Shown here: in pieces, positions 1 to 5,596 of the stretch | Position numbering within the stretch: the stretch's first letter is position 1 | How the letters are laid out: each line of letters begins with the position of its first letter | Assembly: GCA_007120485.1 (NCBI GenBank) | Contig: SKNP01000216.1 | Span: 1 to 5,846 of the forward strand | Length of the DNA stretch: 5,846 bases | Origin: Nitriliruptoraceae bacterium | GTDB lineage: Bacteria; Actinomycetota; Nitriliruptoria; Nitriliruptorales; Nitriliruptoraceae | Reading direction: 5' to 3' | The notes under the pieces: generated by a model | The model's input: only the letters and a program-made list of their open reading frames with translations | The model's database searches: none | What the model was told of the DNA's origin: nothing | Made by a program: the position numbers and the translations under genes

Positions 1-1349
1 AGGACACCGTCCTCGGCGTCGGCCAGATCGAGCACTTCACCTTCGACCGGTTCCTGGACTTCCAGACCTGCACCGAGTGCGGACGTTGCCAGTCGCAGTG
101 CCCGGCGTGGAACACCGGCAAGCCGCTCAGCCCCAAGATGCTGATCCAGGACCTGCGCGACCACATGTACGCCAAGGGGCCGTTCCTGCTCGGCAAGGTC
201 GACGAGGCCGAAGCCGGCGACGTCATCAACATCCCCCTCGTCGGCGACGCGCCAGGTGAACCGTCGGTCATCGACTACGACGTCCTGTGGTCCTGCACCA
301 CCTGCGGTGCCTGCGTCGAGGAGTGCCCGGTCGACATCCAGCACGTCGACACCATCATGGACATGCGCCGCTACAAGGCGATGATGGAGTCCAGCTTCCC
401 GCAGGAAGCCGGCGTGATGCTGCGCAACGTGGAGAACGCCGGCGACCCGTGGGGGGTCGGCCAGGGCAAGCGTGAGGAGTGGACCGAGAAGCTCGACTTC
501 GACATCCCGGTGCTCGAGCCCGGCAGCGACACCGGTGGCGAGTACGAGTACGTGTTCTGGACCGGGTGCGCCGGCGCGGTCGACGATCGCTCGAAGCGGA
601 TCTCCCGCGCGATCGCGCAACTGCTCCACGACGCCGGCGTGAACTTCGCCATCTTCGGCAAGAACGAGACCTGCACCGGCGACCCGGCCCGGCGGCTGGG
701 CATGGAGTACCTGTTCCAGATGCTCGCCGAGCAGAACGTGGAGATGCTCAAGAGCGTCGGCGCCGACAAGACCAAGATCATCGCCTGGTGTCCCCACTGC
801 TTCAACACGCTCAAGAACGAGTACCCGGACTTCGACGGCGACTTCGAGGTGCTGCACCACTCAGAGGTGCTCGGTCAGCTGCTCGACGAGGGGCGGCTGG
901 TCGCCACCAGCGAGGTCGACAAGCGCATCACCTACCACGACCCGTGCTACCTCGGCCGCCACAACGACGTCTACTCGCAGCCGCGCAAGGTCGTCGACGC
1001 GGTGCCCGGGTTGCAGCCCACGGAGATGGGGCGCTGCCGCTCGAACGGCTTCTGCTGCGGTGCCGGTGGCGCGCGCATGTGGATGGAGGAGGACATCGGC
1101 AAGCGCGTCAACATCGAGCGCGTCGATGAGGCCCTCGGCACCGACCCGGAGCTGATCTCCACCGCCTGCCCCTACTGCACCACGATGCTCACCGACGGCA
1201 TCGCACAGAAGGTCCAGGAGGGCTCGCTCGAGGACGGTCAGGTCGAGGTGCTCGACATCGCCGAGGTGCTCGAGCGGGGCCGGATGCTGCCGCTGGCCTC
1301 ACAGGGTGTGGTCGGCGCGAGCGAGGCCGGCGGCGACGGCGAGACCTGA
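1..1349 (+). CDS. etfD: EtfD-like membrane (Fe-S) oxidoreductase, C-terminal part (5' partial)
   Basis: The frame is open from base 3 with no start, so only the last 448 residues are visible. Two 4Fe-4S motifs come first (visible residues C23-C26-C29-C33 and C98-C101-C104-C108), followed by two CCG (cysteine-rich HdrD-type) domains. The first CCG domain has C189, C224 in ETCTGDPARR and C263/C266 in WCPHC. The second has DPCYLGRH (C315), FCCGAGGAR (C351/C352) and ACPYC (C389/C392). Order and wording match, from memory, the C-terminal half of M. tuberculosis Rv0338c (EtfD), which passes electrons from EtfBA in acyl-CoA dehydrogenation to the membrane quinone pool. Family members carry an N-terminal membrane region, which would lie upstream here. 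The first CCG domain reads C-T-G rather than C-C-G, which seems normal for the family. The stop is at 1347-1349, 12 bp from the convergent gene. The alternative is a generic heterodisulfide-reductase-like Fe-S protein; membership of this superfamily is near certain, the EtfD role likely. Confidence 0.85.
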   Translation, partial: DTVLGVGQIEHFTFDRFLDFQTCTECGRCQSQCPAWNTGKPLSPKMLIQDLRDHMYAKGPFLLGKVDEAEAGDVINIPLVGDAPGEPSVIDYDVLWSCTTCGACVEECPVDIQHVDTIMDMRRYKAMMESSFPQEAGVMLRNVENAGDPWGVGQGKREEWTEKLDFDIPVLEPGSDTGGEYEYVFWTGCAGAVDDRSKRISRAIAQLLHDAGVNFAIFGKNETCTGDPARRLGMEYLFQMLAEQNVEMLKSVGADKTKIIAWCPHCFNTLKNEYPDFDGDFEVLHHSEVLGQLLDEGRLVATSEVDKRITYHDPCYLGRHNDVYSQPRKVVDAVPGLQPTEMGRCRSNGFCCGAGGARMWMEEDIGKRVNIERVDEALGTDPELISTACPYCTTMLTDGIAQKVQEGSLEDGQVEVLDIAEVLERGRMLPLASQGVVGASEAGGDGET

Positions 1350-1358
1350 GCCGCCGGC
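1326..1358. terminator. Candidate bidirectional hairpin between convergent genes
   Basis: A perfect 9-bp inverted repeat (GCCGGCGGC at 1326-1334, GCCGCCGGC at 1350-1358) encloses a 15-nt loop that contains the etfD stop codon. It lies 4 bp beyond the stop of the convergent diguanylate cyclase gene, so it could serve both transcripts. There is no T-run on either side, so intrinsic termination is uncertain. In G+C-rich DNA such repeats also arise by chance. Confidence 0.35.
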
Positions 1359-1361
1359 TGG

Positions 1362-2753
1362 TCAGCGTGCCGGCTGGGTGTTGGCTGCTCGGTTGAGCCG
1401 ACGCAAGGATGCCTGCAGCAGGGTCGGGTCGAACGCGGCGACCTGGTCCTTGCCGAGCTCCTTGGCCCGGTACATCGCCAGATCCGCGTCGCGGAGCAGG
1501 TCCTCGGCGCTCGAACCGTCCGCGAACGCGGCGACGCCGATGCTGGCACCGAGCGTGAGGACGTGGTTGCGCAAGGCCACCGGCTCGGCGAGCAACGCGC
1601 GCAGACGCTCACCGACCTGGACCGCCTCGTGGACGTCGGCGACGTCGTCGAGCAGCACCGCGAACTCGTCACCGCCGAGCCGCCCGGCGAGATCACCGGG
1701 ACGCAACGCGCCACGGAGCCGTTCAGCGATGGCGCACAGCAGTTCATCCCCGACGGTGTGGCCGAGGGTGTCGTTGACGTCCTTGAACCCGTCGAGGTCG
1801 AGGAACAGCACCGCACCGCCGGCACCGGCTTCGCTGAGGCGGTCGGCGACCTCGTCACGGAACCGACGCAGGTTGGCCAGCTGGGTCAACGGGTCGTGGA
1901 ACGCCAGATGCTCGAGCTCCTCCTCGAGCCCCTTCTCTCGGGTGACGTCGAGGAGCACCCCACGCAGTTCGCTGGTGCCGTCGGCCCGCTCGGTGACGGT
2001 GAAGTCGTCGCGGATCCAGCGCAGCTGGCCGTCGGGTCGGCGGATCCGGAACGTGACGGTGTTGGCCACGGCGTAGACGTTCGCATCCGACTCCGGCAGC
2101 GTTTGGTCCTCGAAGGCCGCTTGGACCAGTTCCATGTCGTCGTCGACCACCGACCGTGCGAACTCCTGTCGCAGGGCAGACAGGTCATCATCCGCGATCC
2201 CGAGCACATCGCTGATCCGGGGACTGACGTAGCTCCACGGCTGGGTGAGATCGGTCGGAGCGACGTAGACGACGGCCGGCACCTGTTCGACCAGGGTCCG
2301 GTAGCGGGCCTCGGCGGTCTCGAGCTCCTGCTGGAGCCGTCGGTTCTCGGTGACGTCCTGGAGCATGCCGATCACGAACTGCGGCTCTCCGTCGTCGTCG
2401 CGGAGCAAGGAGGAGGTCAGGTGCCCCCAGACGATGTGACCGTCGGCGTGGATGAACCGCTTGACCAGCTCGAACCGGTCGATGTTGCCGGCAACCAGCT
2501 CGTTGAACCGCTCGCGGTTGAGGTCGATGTCGTCCGGGTGGGTGTAGTCATCGAAGGCCATGCGCTCGAACGCCTCCTCGGAGTAGCCGAGGATCCGACG
2601 CAGGGCGTCGTTGCTCATGACCACGTGACCCTCGCGGGAGACGACCCCGATCCCGATGGGTGCGAGTTCGATGATGTCGCCCAGGCGCAGCTTGGCCTGC
2701 GCGATCAAGCCCTCAACGTGGTCGGTCGTCGTCGGGTGTTCGGAGGTACTCAC
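1362..2753 (-). CDS. Diguanylate cyclase, PAS-PAS-GGDEF, soluble
   Basis: Predicted to make c-di-GMP from two GTP in the cytoplasm; no signal peptide or membrane segment is visible in its 463 residues. There are two PAS-type sensor domains: about residues 25-135 (APIGIGVVSREG, ending IGMLQDVTENRR) and about 150-272 (ending GVLLDVTREK). Each is followed by a short helical linker ending in a GGDEF domain from about 280 to 443. That domain has HDPLTQLAN, the metal-binding DLDGFKDVND stretch at 319-328, and an intact GGDEF at 360-364. A product-inhibition I-site, RPGD (351-354), sits five residues before GGDEF. There is no EAL or HD-GYP domain, so synthesis rather than breakdown is expected. I chose the GTG at 2753 because GGGGAG lies 8 nt upstream of it; the frame stays open to an ATG at 2828, but those 25 residues are Arg/Ala-rich and non-conserved. 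The PAS ligand is unknown. The gene is divergent from the membrane protein at 3069 and near a BldD-type c-di-GMP receptor. Confidence 0.93.
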   Translation of the reverse strand: MSTSEHPTTTDHVEGLIAQAKLRLGDIIELAPIGIGVVSREGHVVMSNDALRRILGYSEEAFERMAFDDYTHPDDIDLNRERFNELVAGNIDRFELVKRFIHADGHIVWGHLTSSLLRDDDGEPQFVIGMLQDVTENRRLQQELETAEARYRTLVEQVPAVVYVAPTDLTQPWSYVSPRISDVLGIADDDLSALRQEFARSVVDDDMELVQAAFEDQTLPESDANVYAVANTVTFRIRRPDGQLRWIRDDFTVTERADGTSELRGVLLDVTREKGLEEELEHLAFHDPLTQLANLRRFRDEVADRLSEAGAGGAVLFLDLDGFKDVNDTLGHTVGDELLCAIAERLRGALRPGDLAGRLGGDEFAVLLDDVADVHEAVQVGERLRALLAEPVALRNHVLTLGASIGVAAFADGSSAEDLLRDADLAMYRAKELGKDQVAAFDPTLLQASLRRLNRAANTQPAR

Positions 2754-2761
2754 CGCCCCTG

Positions 2762-2767
2762 CTCCCC
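2762..2767 (-). promoter_or_regulatory. Ribosome binding site of the diguanylate cyclase
   Basis: GGGGAG on the minus strand, 8 nt before the GTG at 2753. It decides the start in favour of this GTG over the in-frame ATG at 2828, before which I see no comparable site at proper spacing. Confidence 0.65.
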
Positions 2768-3016
2768 TCGAGGTCCTCTGGTCGGTCGCTTCGGCTGGCC
2801 ATCGGCGATCACCGGCCCGCCGACACACTCGACATCAACGGGCTGCACGACCTACCTTCAACATCGGCACGGCACGCGGGGACGATAGGCCGGGACGCAC
2901 GCGACGTTCGCGGGACGCGCAGGGGCGGCGTCACAGCGAACCGACCCTCAAGGTCGCCAGCGAGGAGGCCGTTCGGGCCGTGCTACCGCTCGCTACGGTC
3001 GACCACGCGAGGGGCC

Positions 3017-3054
3017 CGTCCGAGCATCGCGGTCCGAGCACCGGTCCGAGCACC
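3017..3054 (+). repeat. Three-copy 12-bp direct repeat (iteron-like) before gene at 3069
   Basis: GGTCCGAGCACC occurs twice in perfect tandem (3031-3042 and 3043-3054), preceded by a variant CGTCCGAGCATC at 3017-3028. The shared 8-mer TCCGAGCA starts at 3019, 3033 and 3045, that is spacings of 14 and 12 bp. The array ends 3 bp before the GGGGAG ribosome binding site of the membrane protein gene. It could be a stacked operator or a leader RNA element, or merely slipped-strand duplication. Confidence 0.75.
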
Positions 3055-3057
3055 GCT

Positions 3058-3063
3058 GGGGAG
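3058..3063 (+). promoter_or_regulatory. Ribosome binding site of the channel-like gene
   Basis: GGGGAG, 5 nt before the GTG at 3069. Supports that GTG as the start. Confidence 0.6.
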
Positions 3064-3068
3064 TCGAG

Positions 3069-3884
3069 GTGACCGACACCGACCAGGCAGACACACCACG
3101 CGAGGATCGCGCGGATCGGGTCGCGAAGCGCCTCGCGATCCCCGTGCTGGTGGCGGCGCTGGCCTCGGTGCCGGCGGTGTTCCTGACCTTGATGGACGAG
3201 CCCTGGAACTCGATCGGTGACGGGCTCAACACCCTCTCCGGCGCGGTCCTGATCGCCGAGACGGTCGTGCTGCTGGCCGTCGCGGACGACAAGCGAGCCT
3301 GGGCCCGCCGAAACTGGTGGTTGTTCGCGCTGATCGTCATCATCGTCCCCGCGGTGATCTTCGCGCTGGGGCCCGCGCAGCTCCTGCGGCTCGTCCGGCC
3401 GCTGATCCAGTTGGTGCGGTTCGCTGGCGCGCTGCGCATCGTGCGCATCAAACGCATCATCAAGGCCGGCAAGATCCTGCGCGAGCGAGCCGGGCTCAAC
3501 GAGGGCTGGCAGCGGGCCATCGGGATCGGGGTGACGGTGCTCTGCGCGGCGTTCGTCGCGGTCGTCCTCGTCGACCCGTCCTCGCAATCCCGGCAGTGGC
3601 TGGACCAGGGGGTCAGCATCCTGGGTTGGCCCGGCATCGTGATCGCTGGCCTCATCGTCGCCGGCGCGACCTACGTGGTGATGACCAACCGGGACGACGA
3701 GGACGATGAGGGTGACGAGGCCGACCCGGCCGACGAGACGGCCGAGGACGACACGGACGAGCCGTCGGAGCGAGCGCAGGCGAGGGAGCAGGGCGACGGA
3801 GTCGAGCCCATCGAGCCGCGCGTCGCCGCCGGCGAGCCAGACGTGGCGGTCGGCGAGCGCGCCCGCGACACCGAGCGCGGCTAG
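3069..3884 (+). CDS. Voltage-sensor-like six-helix membrane protein without channel filter
   Basis: A 271-residue inner-membrane protein. Hydrophobic segments lie at about 22-41, 53-72, 84-101, 105-136 (amphipathic and basic), 148-168 and 187-206. The fourth resembles an S4 voltage sensor, with positive charges R107, R110, R117, R123, R126, K128, R129, K132 and K135. Segment 2 has E64 followed by a basic RAWARRNWW stretch, as I recall from S2-S3 of bacterial Kv-type channels. Between segments 5 and 6, where a K+ channel carries TVGYG, there are only about 18 residues (D169 to G186) with no filter motif, and the acidic residue usual in S3 is absent. The tail is strongly acidic: 17 of residues 209-234 are Asp/Glu. 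I infer a voltage-gated-channel fold with a degenerate pore; transport function is unproven. The GTG start is supported by GGGGAG 5 nt upstream. Divergent from the diguanylate cyclase, convergent with bldD. It may instead be an unrelated basic-helix membrane protein. Confidence 0.8.
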   Translation: MTDTDQADTPREDRADRVAKRLAIPVLVAALASVPAVFLTLMDEPWNSIGDGLNTLSGAVLIAETVVLLAVADDKRAWARRNWWLFALIVIIVPAVIFALGPAQLLRLVRPLIQLVRFAGALRIVRIKRIIKAGKILRERAGLNEGWQRAIGIGVTVLCAAFVAVVLVDPSSQSRQWLDQGVSILGWPGIVIAGLIVAGATYVVMTNRDDEDDEGDEADPADETAEDDTDEPSERAQAREQGDGVEPIEPRVAAGEPDVAVGERARDTERG

Positions 3885-3937
3885 CTGTAGTTCCCACCGC
3901 AGCACGTGCCCGCCCGCGTATGCCGCGGACGGACGAC

Positions 3938-3969
3938 GGCTCGGGCGTCGACCGGCGAGCCTTGGCTCG
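3938..3969. terminator. Candidate hairpin in convergent gap
   Basis: The 89-bp gap between the converging membrane-protein and bldD genes holds GGCTCG (3938-3943), CGAGCC (3956-3961) and GGCTCG (3964-3969). The middle arm can pair with either flank: a 6-bp stem with a 12-nt loop, or a tight 5-bp stem closed by CTTG. There is no T-run. It is suggestive of transcript-end structure for one or both genes, but weak. Confidence 0.25.
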
Positions 3970-3973
3970 AGCG

Positions 3974-4591
3974 TCAGCGGGCGAGCAGCCCCCGCAGGGC
4001 CAACCACTCGTGGAGGTGCTCCGGGTCCACGCCCAACGCCACGGCGACGGTGCGCAGGTCGTCCTCGCGCAGCACGAGCCGCTGGCCGTCTTGGTCACCC
4101 CGCATCCACTGCACGTGCTGGACCAGACGCACGAGAGGCGTGAGCTCCGGATCACCGCTGGCGGCAAGGAGCCGGTCAACAGCGATACAGGTGCTCTGCT
4201 CCTCCGGACGACCGGGGACACGGTCGTCATCCGGCAGCAGATCGGCGACCGCGACGCCGTAGAAGGCCGCCATCGCCGCGAGCTTGTGGGCCGAAACCGC
4301 CCGGTCGCCGCGTTCGTACGACCCGACGACCACGGCCTTGAACCGACCGTCGCTGCGCTCCTCGACGTCCTGGAGCCGCAGGCCCTGTGAGCGGCGGACA
4401 GCCCGGAGGCGGGCGCCCAGGCGCGCTTGGTAGCAGGCGTCGCCCGACTCGCTGTCGCCGAGCGACGCGGACGTTGGCTCGTCGCGACCCGTGGCCTCGA
4501 CGGCCTCCACCGGCTCACGTGGCGTTGTGATCACCTCCGGCGGCGCATCGTCATGGAGTTGCACGATCCGGTCGATGGTCGATCGGGTCAT
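3974..4591 (-). CDS. bldD: BldD-family c-di-GMP-responsive transcriptional regulator
   Basis: A 205-residue DNA-binding protein. An Xre-type helix-turn-helix spans about residues 58-120 and contains AVVVGSYERGDRAV (86-99) and FYGVAVADLLP (110-120), close to what I recall of Streptomyces BldD. The C-terminal domain carries R164-G-D166, eight residues, then R175-E-D-D178: the RxD-x8-RxxD motif through which BldD binds a c-di-GMP tetramer and dimerises. This is followed by DLRTVAVALGV. In Streptomyces, BldD bound to c-di-GMP represses sporulation genes and its own gene. Unusual points are a non-conserved, acidic extension of about 57 residues before the HTH and an end right after GLLAR, slightly shorter than the Streptomyces protein. 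I chose the ATG at 4591 because GGGGAAGG lies 9 nt before it; the frame is open to an ATG at 4678 with no conserved sequence. dcd lies upstream on the same strand across 213 bp. Which targets it controls here is unknown. Confidence 0.9.
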   Translation of the reverse strand: MTRSTIDRIVQLHDDAPPEVITTPREPVEAVEATGRDEPTSASLGDSESGDACYQARLGARLRAVRRSQGLRLQDVEERSDGRFKAVVVGSYERGDRAVSAHKLAAMAAFYGVAVADLLPDDDRVPGRPEEQSTCIAVDRLLAASGDPELTPLVRLVQHVQWMRGDQDGQRLVLREDDLRTVAVALGVDPEHLHEWLALRGLLAR

Positions 4592-4600
4592 CGGTGGACA

Positions 4601-4608
4601 CCTTCCCC
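4601..4608 (-). promoter_or_regulatory. Ribosome binding site of bldD
   Basis: GGGGAAGG on the minus strand, 9 nt before the ATG at 4591. It favours this start over the in-frame ATG at 4678. Confidence 0.55.
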
Positions 4609-4631
4609 GTTGCGCGGTCGGAACGCTCCGT

Positions 4632-4689
4632 CGTGAGCGGTTGCGGACCGTGAGCGTCGCAGGGTCGCGCGAGGTCACGGCAGGTCACC
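4632..4689. promoter_or_regulatory. Candidate BldD operator cluster upstream of bldD
   Basis: Between bldD and dcd, GTGA occurs at 4633 and 4650 (within two CGTGAGCG copies at 4632-4639 and 4649-4656), followed by TCAC at 4675 and 4685 (within two AGGTCAC copies 10 bp apart). Positions 4675-4687 fit the outer frame TnAC-n5-GTnA of the Streptomyces BldD box as I recall it, but not its central CWG. BldD autoregulation is known in Streptomyces; its application here is inference. Confidence 0.35.
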
Positions 4690-4697
4690 AGCATGTG

Positions 4698-4751
4698 CGG
4701 GCAGCGCCCGACCTGGGGCGCCCGGATCGCCCAGCGGGCCGGCGGCCGGCC
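4698..4751 (-). terminator. G+C hairpins downstream of dcd
   Basis: Two compact perfect inverted repeats lie past the dcd stop: 4737-4751 (GGCCGG, CGG loop, CCGGCC) and 4698-4710 (CGGGC, AGC loop, GCCCG), with the palindrome GGGCGCCC at 4716-4723 between them. They could end dcd transcription before bldD, but neither has a T-run. The same gap holds a short tandem GGCGA x3 at 4759-4773. Confidence 0.3.
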
Positions 4752-4804
4752 GGGGCGGGGCGAGGCGAGGCGAGGGGTGGAGCCGGGCCTGCGGTCGGCG
4801 CGGA

Positions 4805-5386
4805 TCAGGACGCTGCCGGGTCCGATGGAGGGCCGAGGTGGTAGCGGGAGGCGGTCGGTCCGCGCTGCCCCTGGTAGCGCGAGCCGCTCGCACCGTGGCC
4901 GTAGGGACGTTCGGCGGGGGCGTCGAGGCTGAAGAAAGCGAACTGGGCGATCCGCATCCCCGGGTGCAGCAGGATCGGCAGGGTCGCCACGTTGGACAGC
5001 TCCAACGTCACGTCACCGTCGAACCCCGCGTCGATGAACCCAGCCGTGGAGTGGATCACCAACCCCAGCCGGGCGAGCGAGCTCTTGCCTTCGAGACGGG
5101 CGACGACGTCGGTCGCCAGCGTGATCCGCTCCAGCGTCGCGCCCAGCACGAACTCGCCGGGGTGGAGGACGAACGGCTCACCCTCCGGGACCTCGATCAG
5201 TTCGGTCAGCTCCGGCTGCTCCGCCGCGACGTCGATGTAGGGGTAGCGGTGGTTGGCGAACACCCGGAACTGGGCCGCCAGCCGCACGTCGATGCTGGCC
5301 GGCTGGATGGCGGCCTCATCGAGCGGGTCGATGCCGATCCGACCCGACTCGAGGCTGCGGCGGATGGTGCCGTCGGACAGGATCAC
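4805..5386 (-). CDS. dcd: dCTP deaminase, probably bifunctional (dCTP deaminase/dUTPase)
   Basis: A 193-residue cytosolic enzyme of pyrimidine deoxynucleotide synthesis; it deaminates dCTP, and in the actinobacterial bifunctional type also hydrolyses the product to dUMP. The whole family is recognisable: LSDGTIRRSLESGRIGIDP at the N-terminus, SIDVRL (31-36), HPGEFVLGATLE, the nucleotide-binding GKSSLARLGL (100-109), HSTAGFIDAGF (112-122) and VTLELSN with the predicted catalytic E129. The C-terminal SRYQGQRGPTASRY closes over substrate in relatives. The HSTAGF form with A115 is that of M. tuberculosis Dcd, which is why I favour the bifunctional type; E. coli Dcd has HVTAHRID here. The usual IDPGF reads IDAGF (A120). 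The start is the GTG at 5386, with GGAGG 10 nt upstream; the frame stays open to 5836 but would run antisense through the tRNA gene. It is divergent from tRNA-Gly, an arrangement I recall from mycobacteria. Confidence 0.95.
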   Translation of the reverse strand: MILSDGTIRRSLESGRIGIDPLDEAAIQPASIDVRLAAQFRVFANHRYPYIDVAAEQPELTELIEVPEGEPFVLHPGEFVLGATLERITLATDVVARLEGKSSLARLGLVIHSTAGFIDAGFDGDVTLELSNVATLPILLHPGMRIAQFAFFSLDAPAERPYGHGASGSRYQGQRGPTASRYHLGPPSDPAAS

Positions 5387-5396
5387 GGGCTCGGGG

Positions 5397-5401
5397 CCTC
5401 C
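5397..5401 (-). promoter_or_regulatory. Ribosome binding site of dcd
   Basis: GGAGG on the minus strand, 10 nt before the GTG at 5386. It fixes the dcd start at the point where family similarity begins. Confidence 0.65.
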
Positions 5402-5480
5402 GGTAGGGCGAAGCGCAGGTCTCGGACGTGCCAGCGTAGGTCCACCCCCACGATGAGGTCGCGCGGCGGCGGCCCTTGCG

Positions 5481-5510
5481 TTGCGGTGCCAACGGGCCAG
5501 CGAGTACGGT
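5481..5510 (+). promoter_or_regulatory. Possible tRNA-Gly promoter
   Basis: TTGCGG (5481-5486) and TACGGT (5505-5510) are separated by 18 bp, placing a start near 5517, just ahead of the tRNA. The match to a vegetative sigma-factor consensus is modest (3 of 6 in each box), but position and spacing fit. Confidence 0.35.
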
Positions 5511-5520
5511 TCGCGCTCTC

Positions 5521-5591
5521 GCGGGTGTAGTTCAATGGTAGAACACGAGCTTCCCAAGCTCGGAACGTGGGTTCGATTCCCATCACCCGCT
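5521..5591 (+). tRNA. tRNA-Gly, anticodon CCC
   Basis: A full cloverleaf folds by eye. The acceptor stem GCGGGTG/CACCCGC is 7 perfect pairs. The D-stem is GTTC/GAAC with a GG-containing loop. The anticodon stem CGAGC/GCTCG carries loop TTCCCAA, giving anticodon CCC at 5553-5555. The T-stem GTGGG/CCCAT contains one G-U pair, with loop TTCGATT. The discriminator is T at 5591, as usual for glycine tRNAs. CCA is not encoded. It reads GGG codons. It is divergent from dcd and followed at once by a repeat/hairpin cluster. Confidence 0.97.
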
Positions 5592-5596
5592 CTCAC

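Larger units (their letters stand above)
2754..3068. promoter_or_regulatory. Divergent intergenic control region (315 bp)
   Basis: Separates the diguanylate cyclase (leftward) from the channel-like membrane protein (rightward), so promoters for both must lie here or inside the genes. I see no convincing paired -35/-10 hexamers on either strand. No RNA gene or coding region is supported: frames are open but use unlike codons and have no matched ribosome binding site. The visible structure is the three-copy TCCGAGCA repeat at 3017-3054, the two gene-proximal Shine-Dalgarno sites, and isolated TCAC half-sites at 2750, 2809 and 2931 that do not form a full BldD-box pattern. Confidence 0.6.

Noticed and set aside
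1353..1377. Direct repeat GCCGGCTGG at 1353-1361 and 1369-1377
   Set aside because: Short, overlaps the hairpin and the end of the cyclase coding region; explicable by base composition.
1563..2888. Long plus-strand open frame opposite the diguanylate cyclase
   Set aside because: Antisense shadow in G+C-rich DNA: no family motifs, while the minus strand encodes complete PAS and GGDEF domains.
2857..2890. TTCAAC and GATAGG as a promoter in the divergent region
   Set aside because: Spacing of about 22 bp and a poor -10 match; not better than chance.
2931..4007. Long minus-strand open frame opposite the membrane protein
   Set aside because: Arg/Asp/Gly/Pro-rich composition without motifs, covering a gene with clear membrane segments on the other strand.
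4838..5530. Plus-strand open frame opposite dcd
   Set aside because: Shadow frame; it also runs into the tRNA gene and shows no family features.
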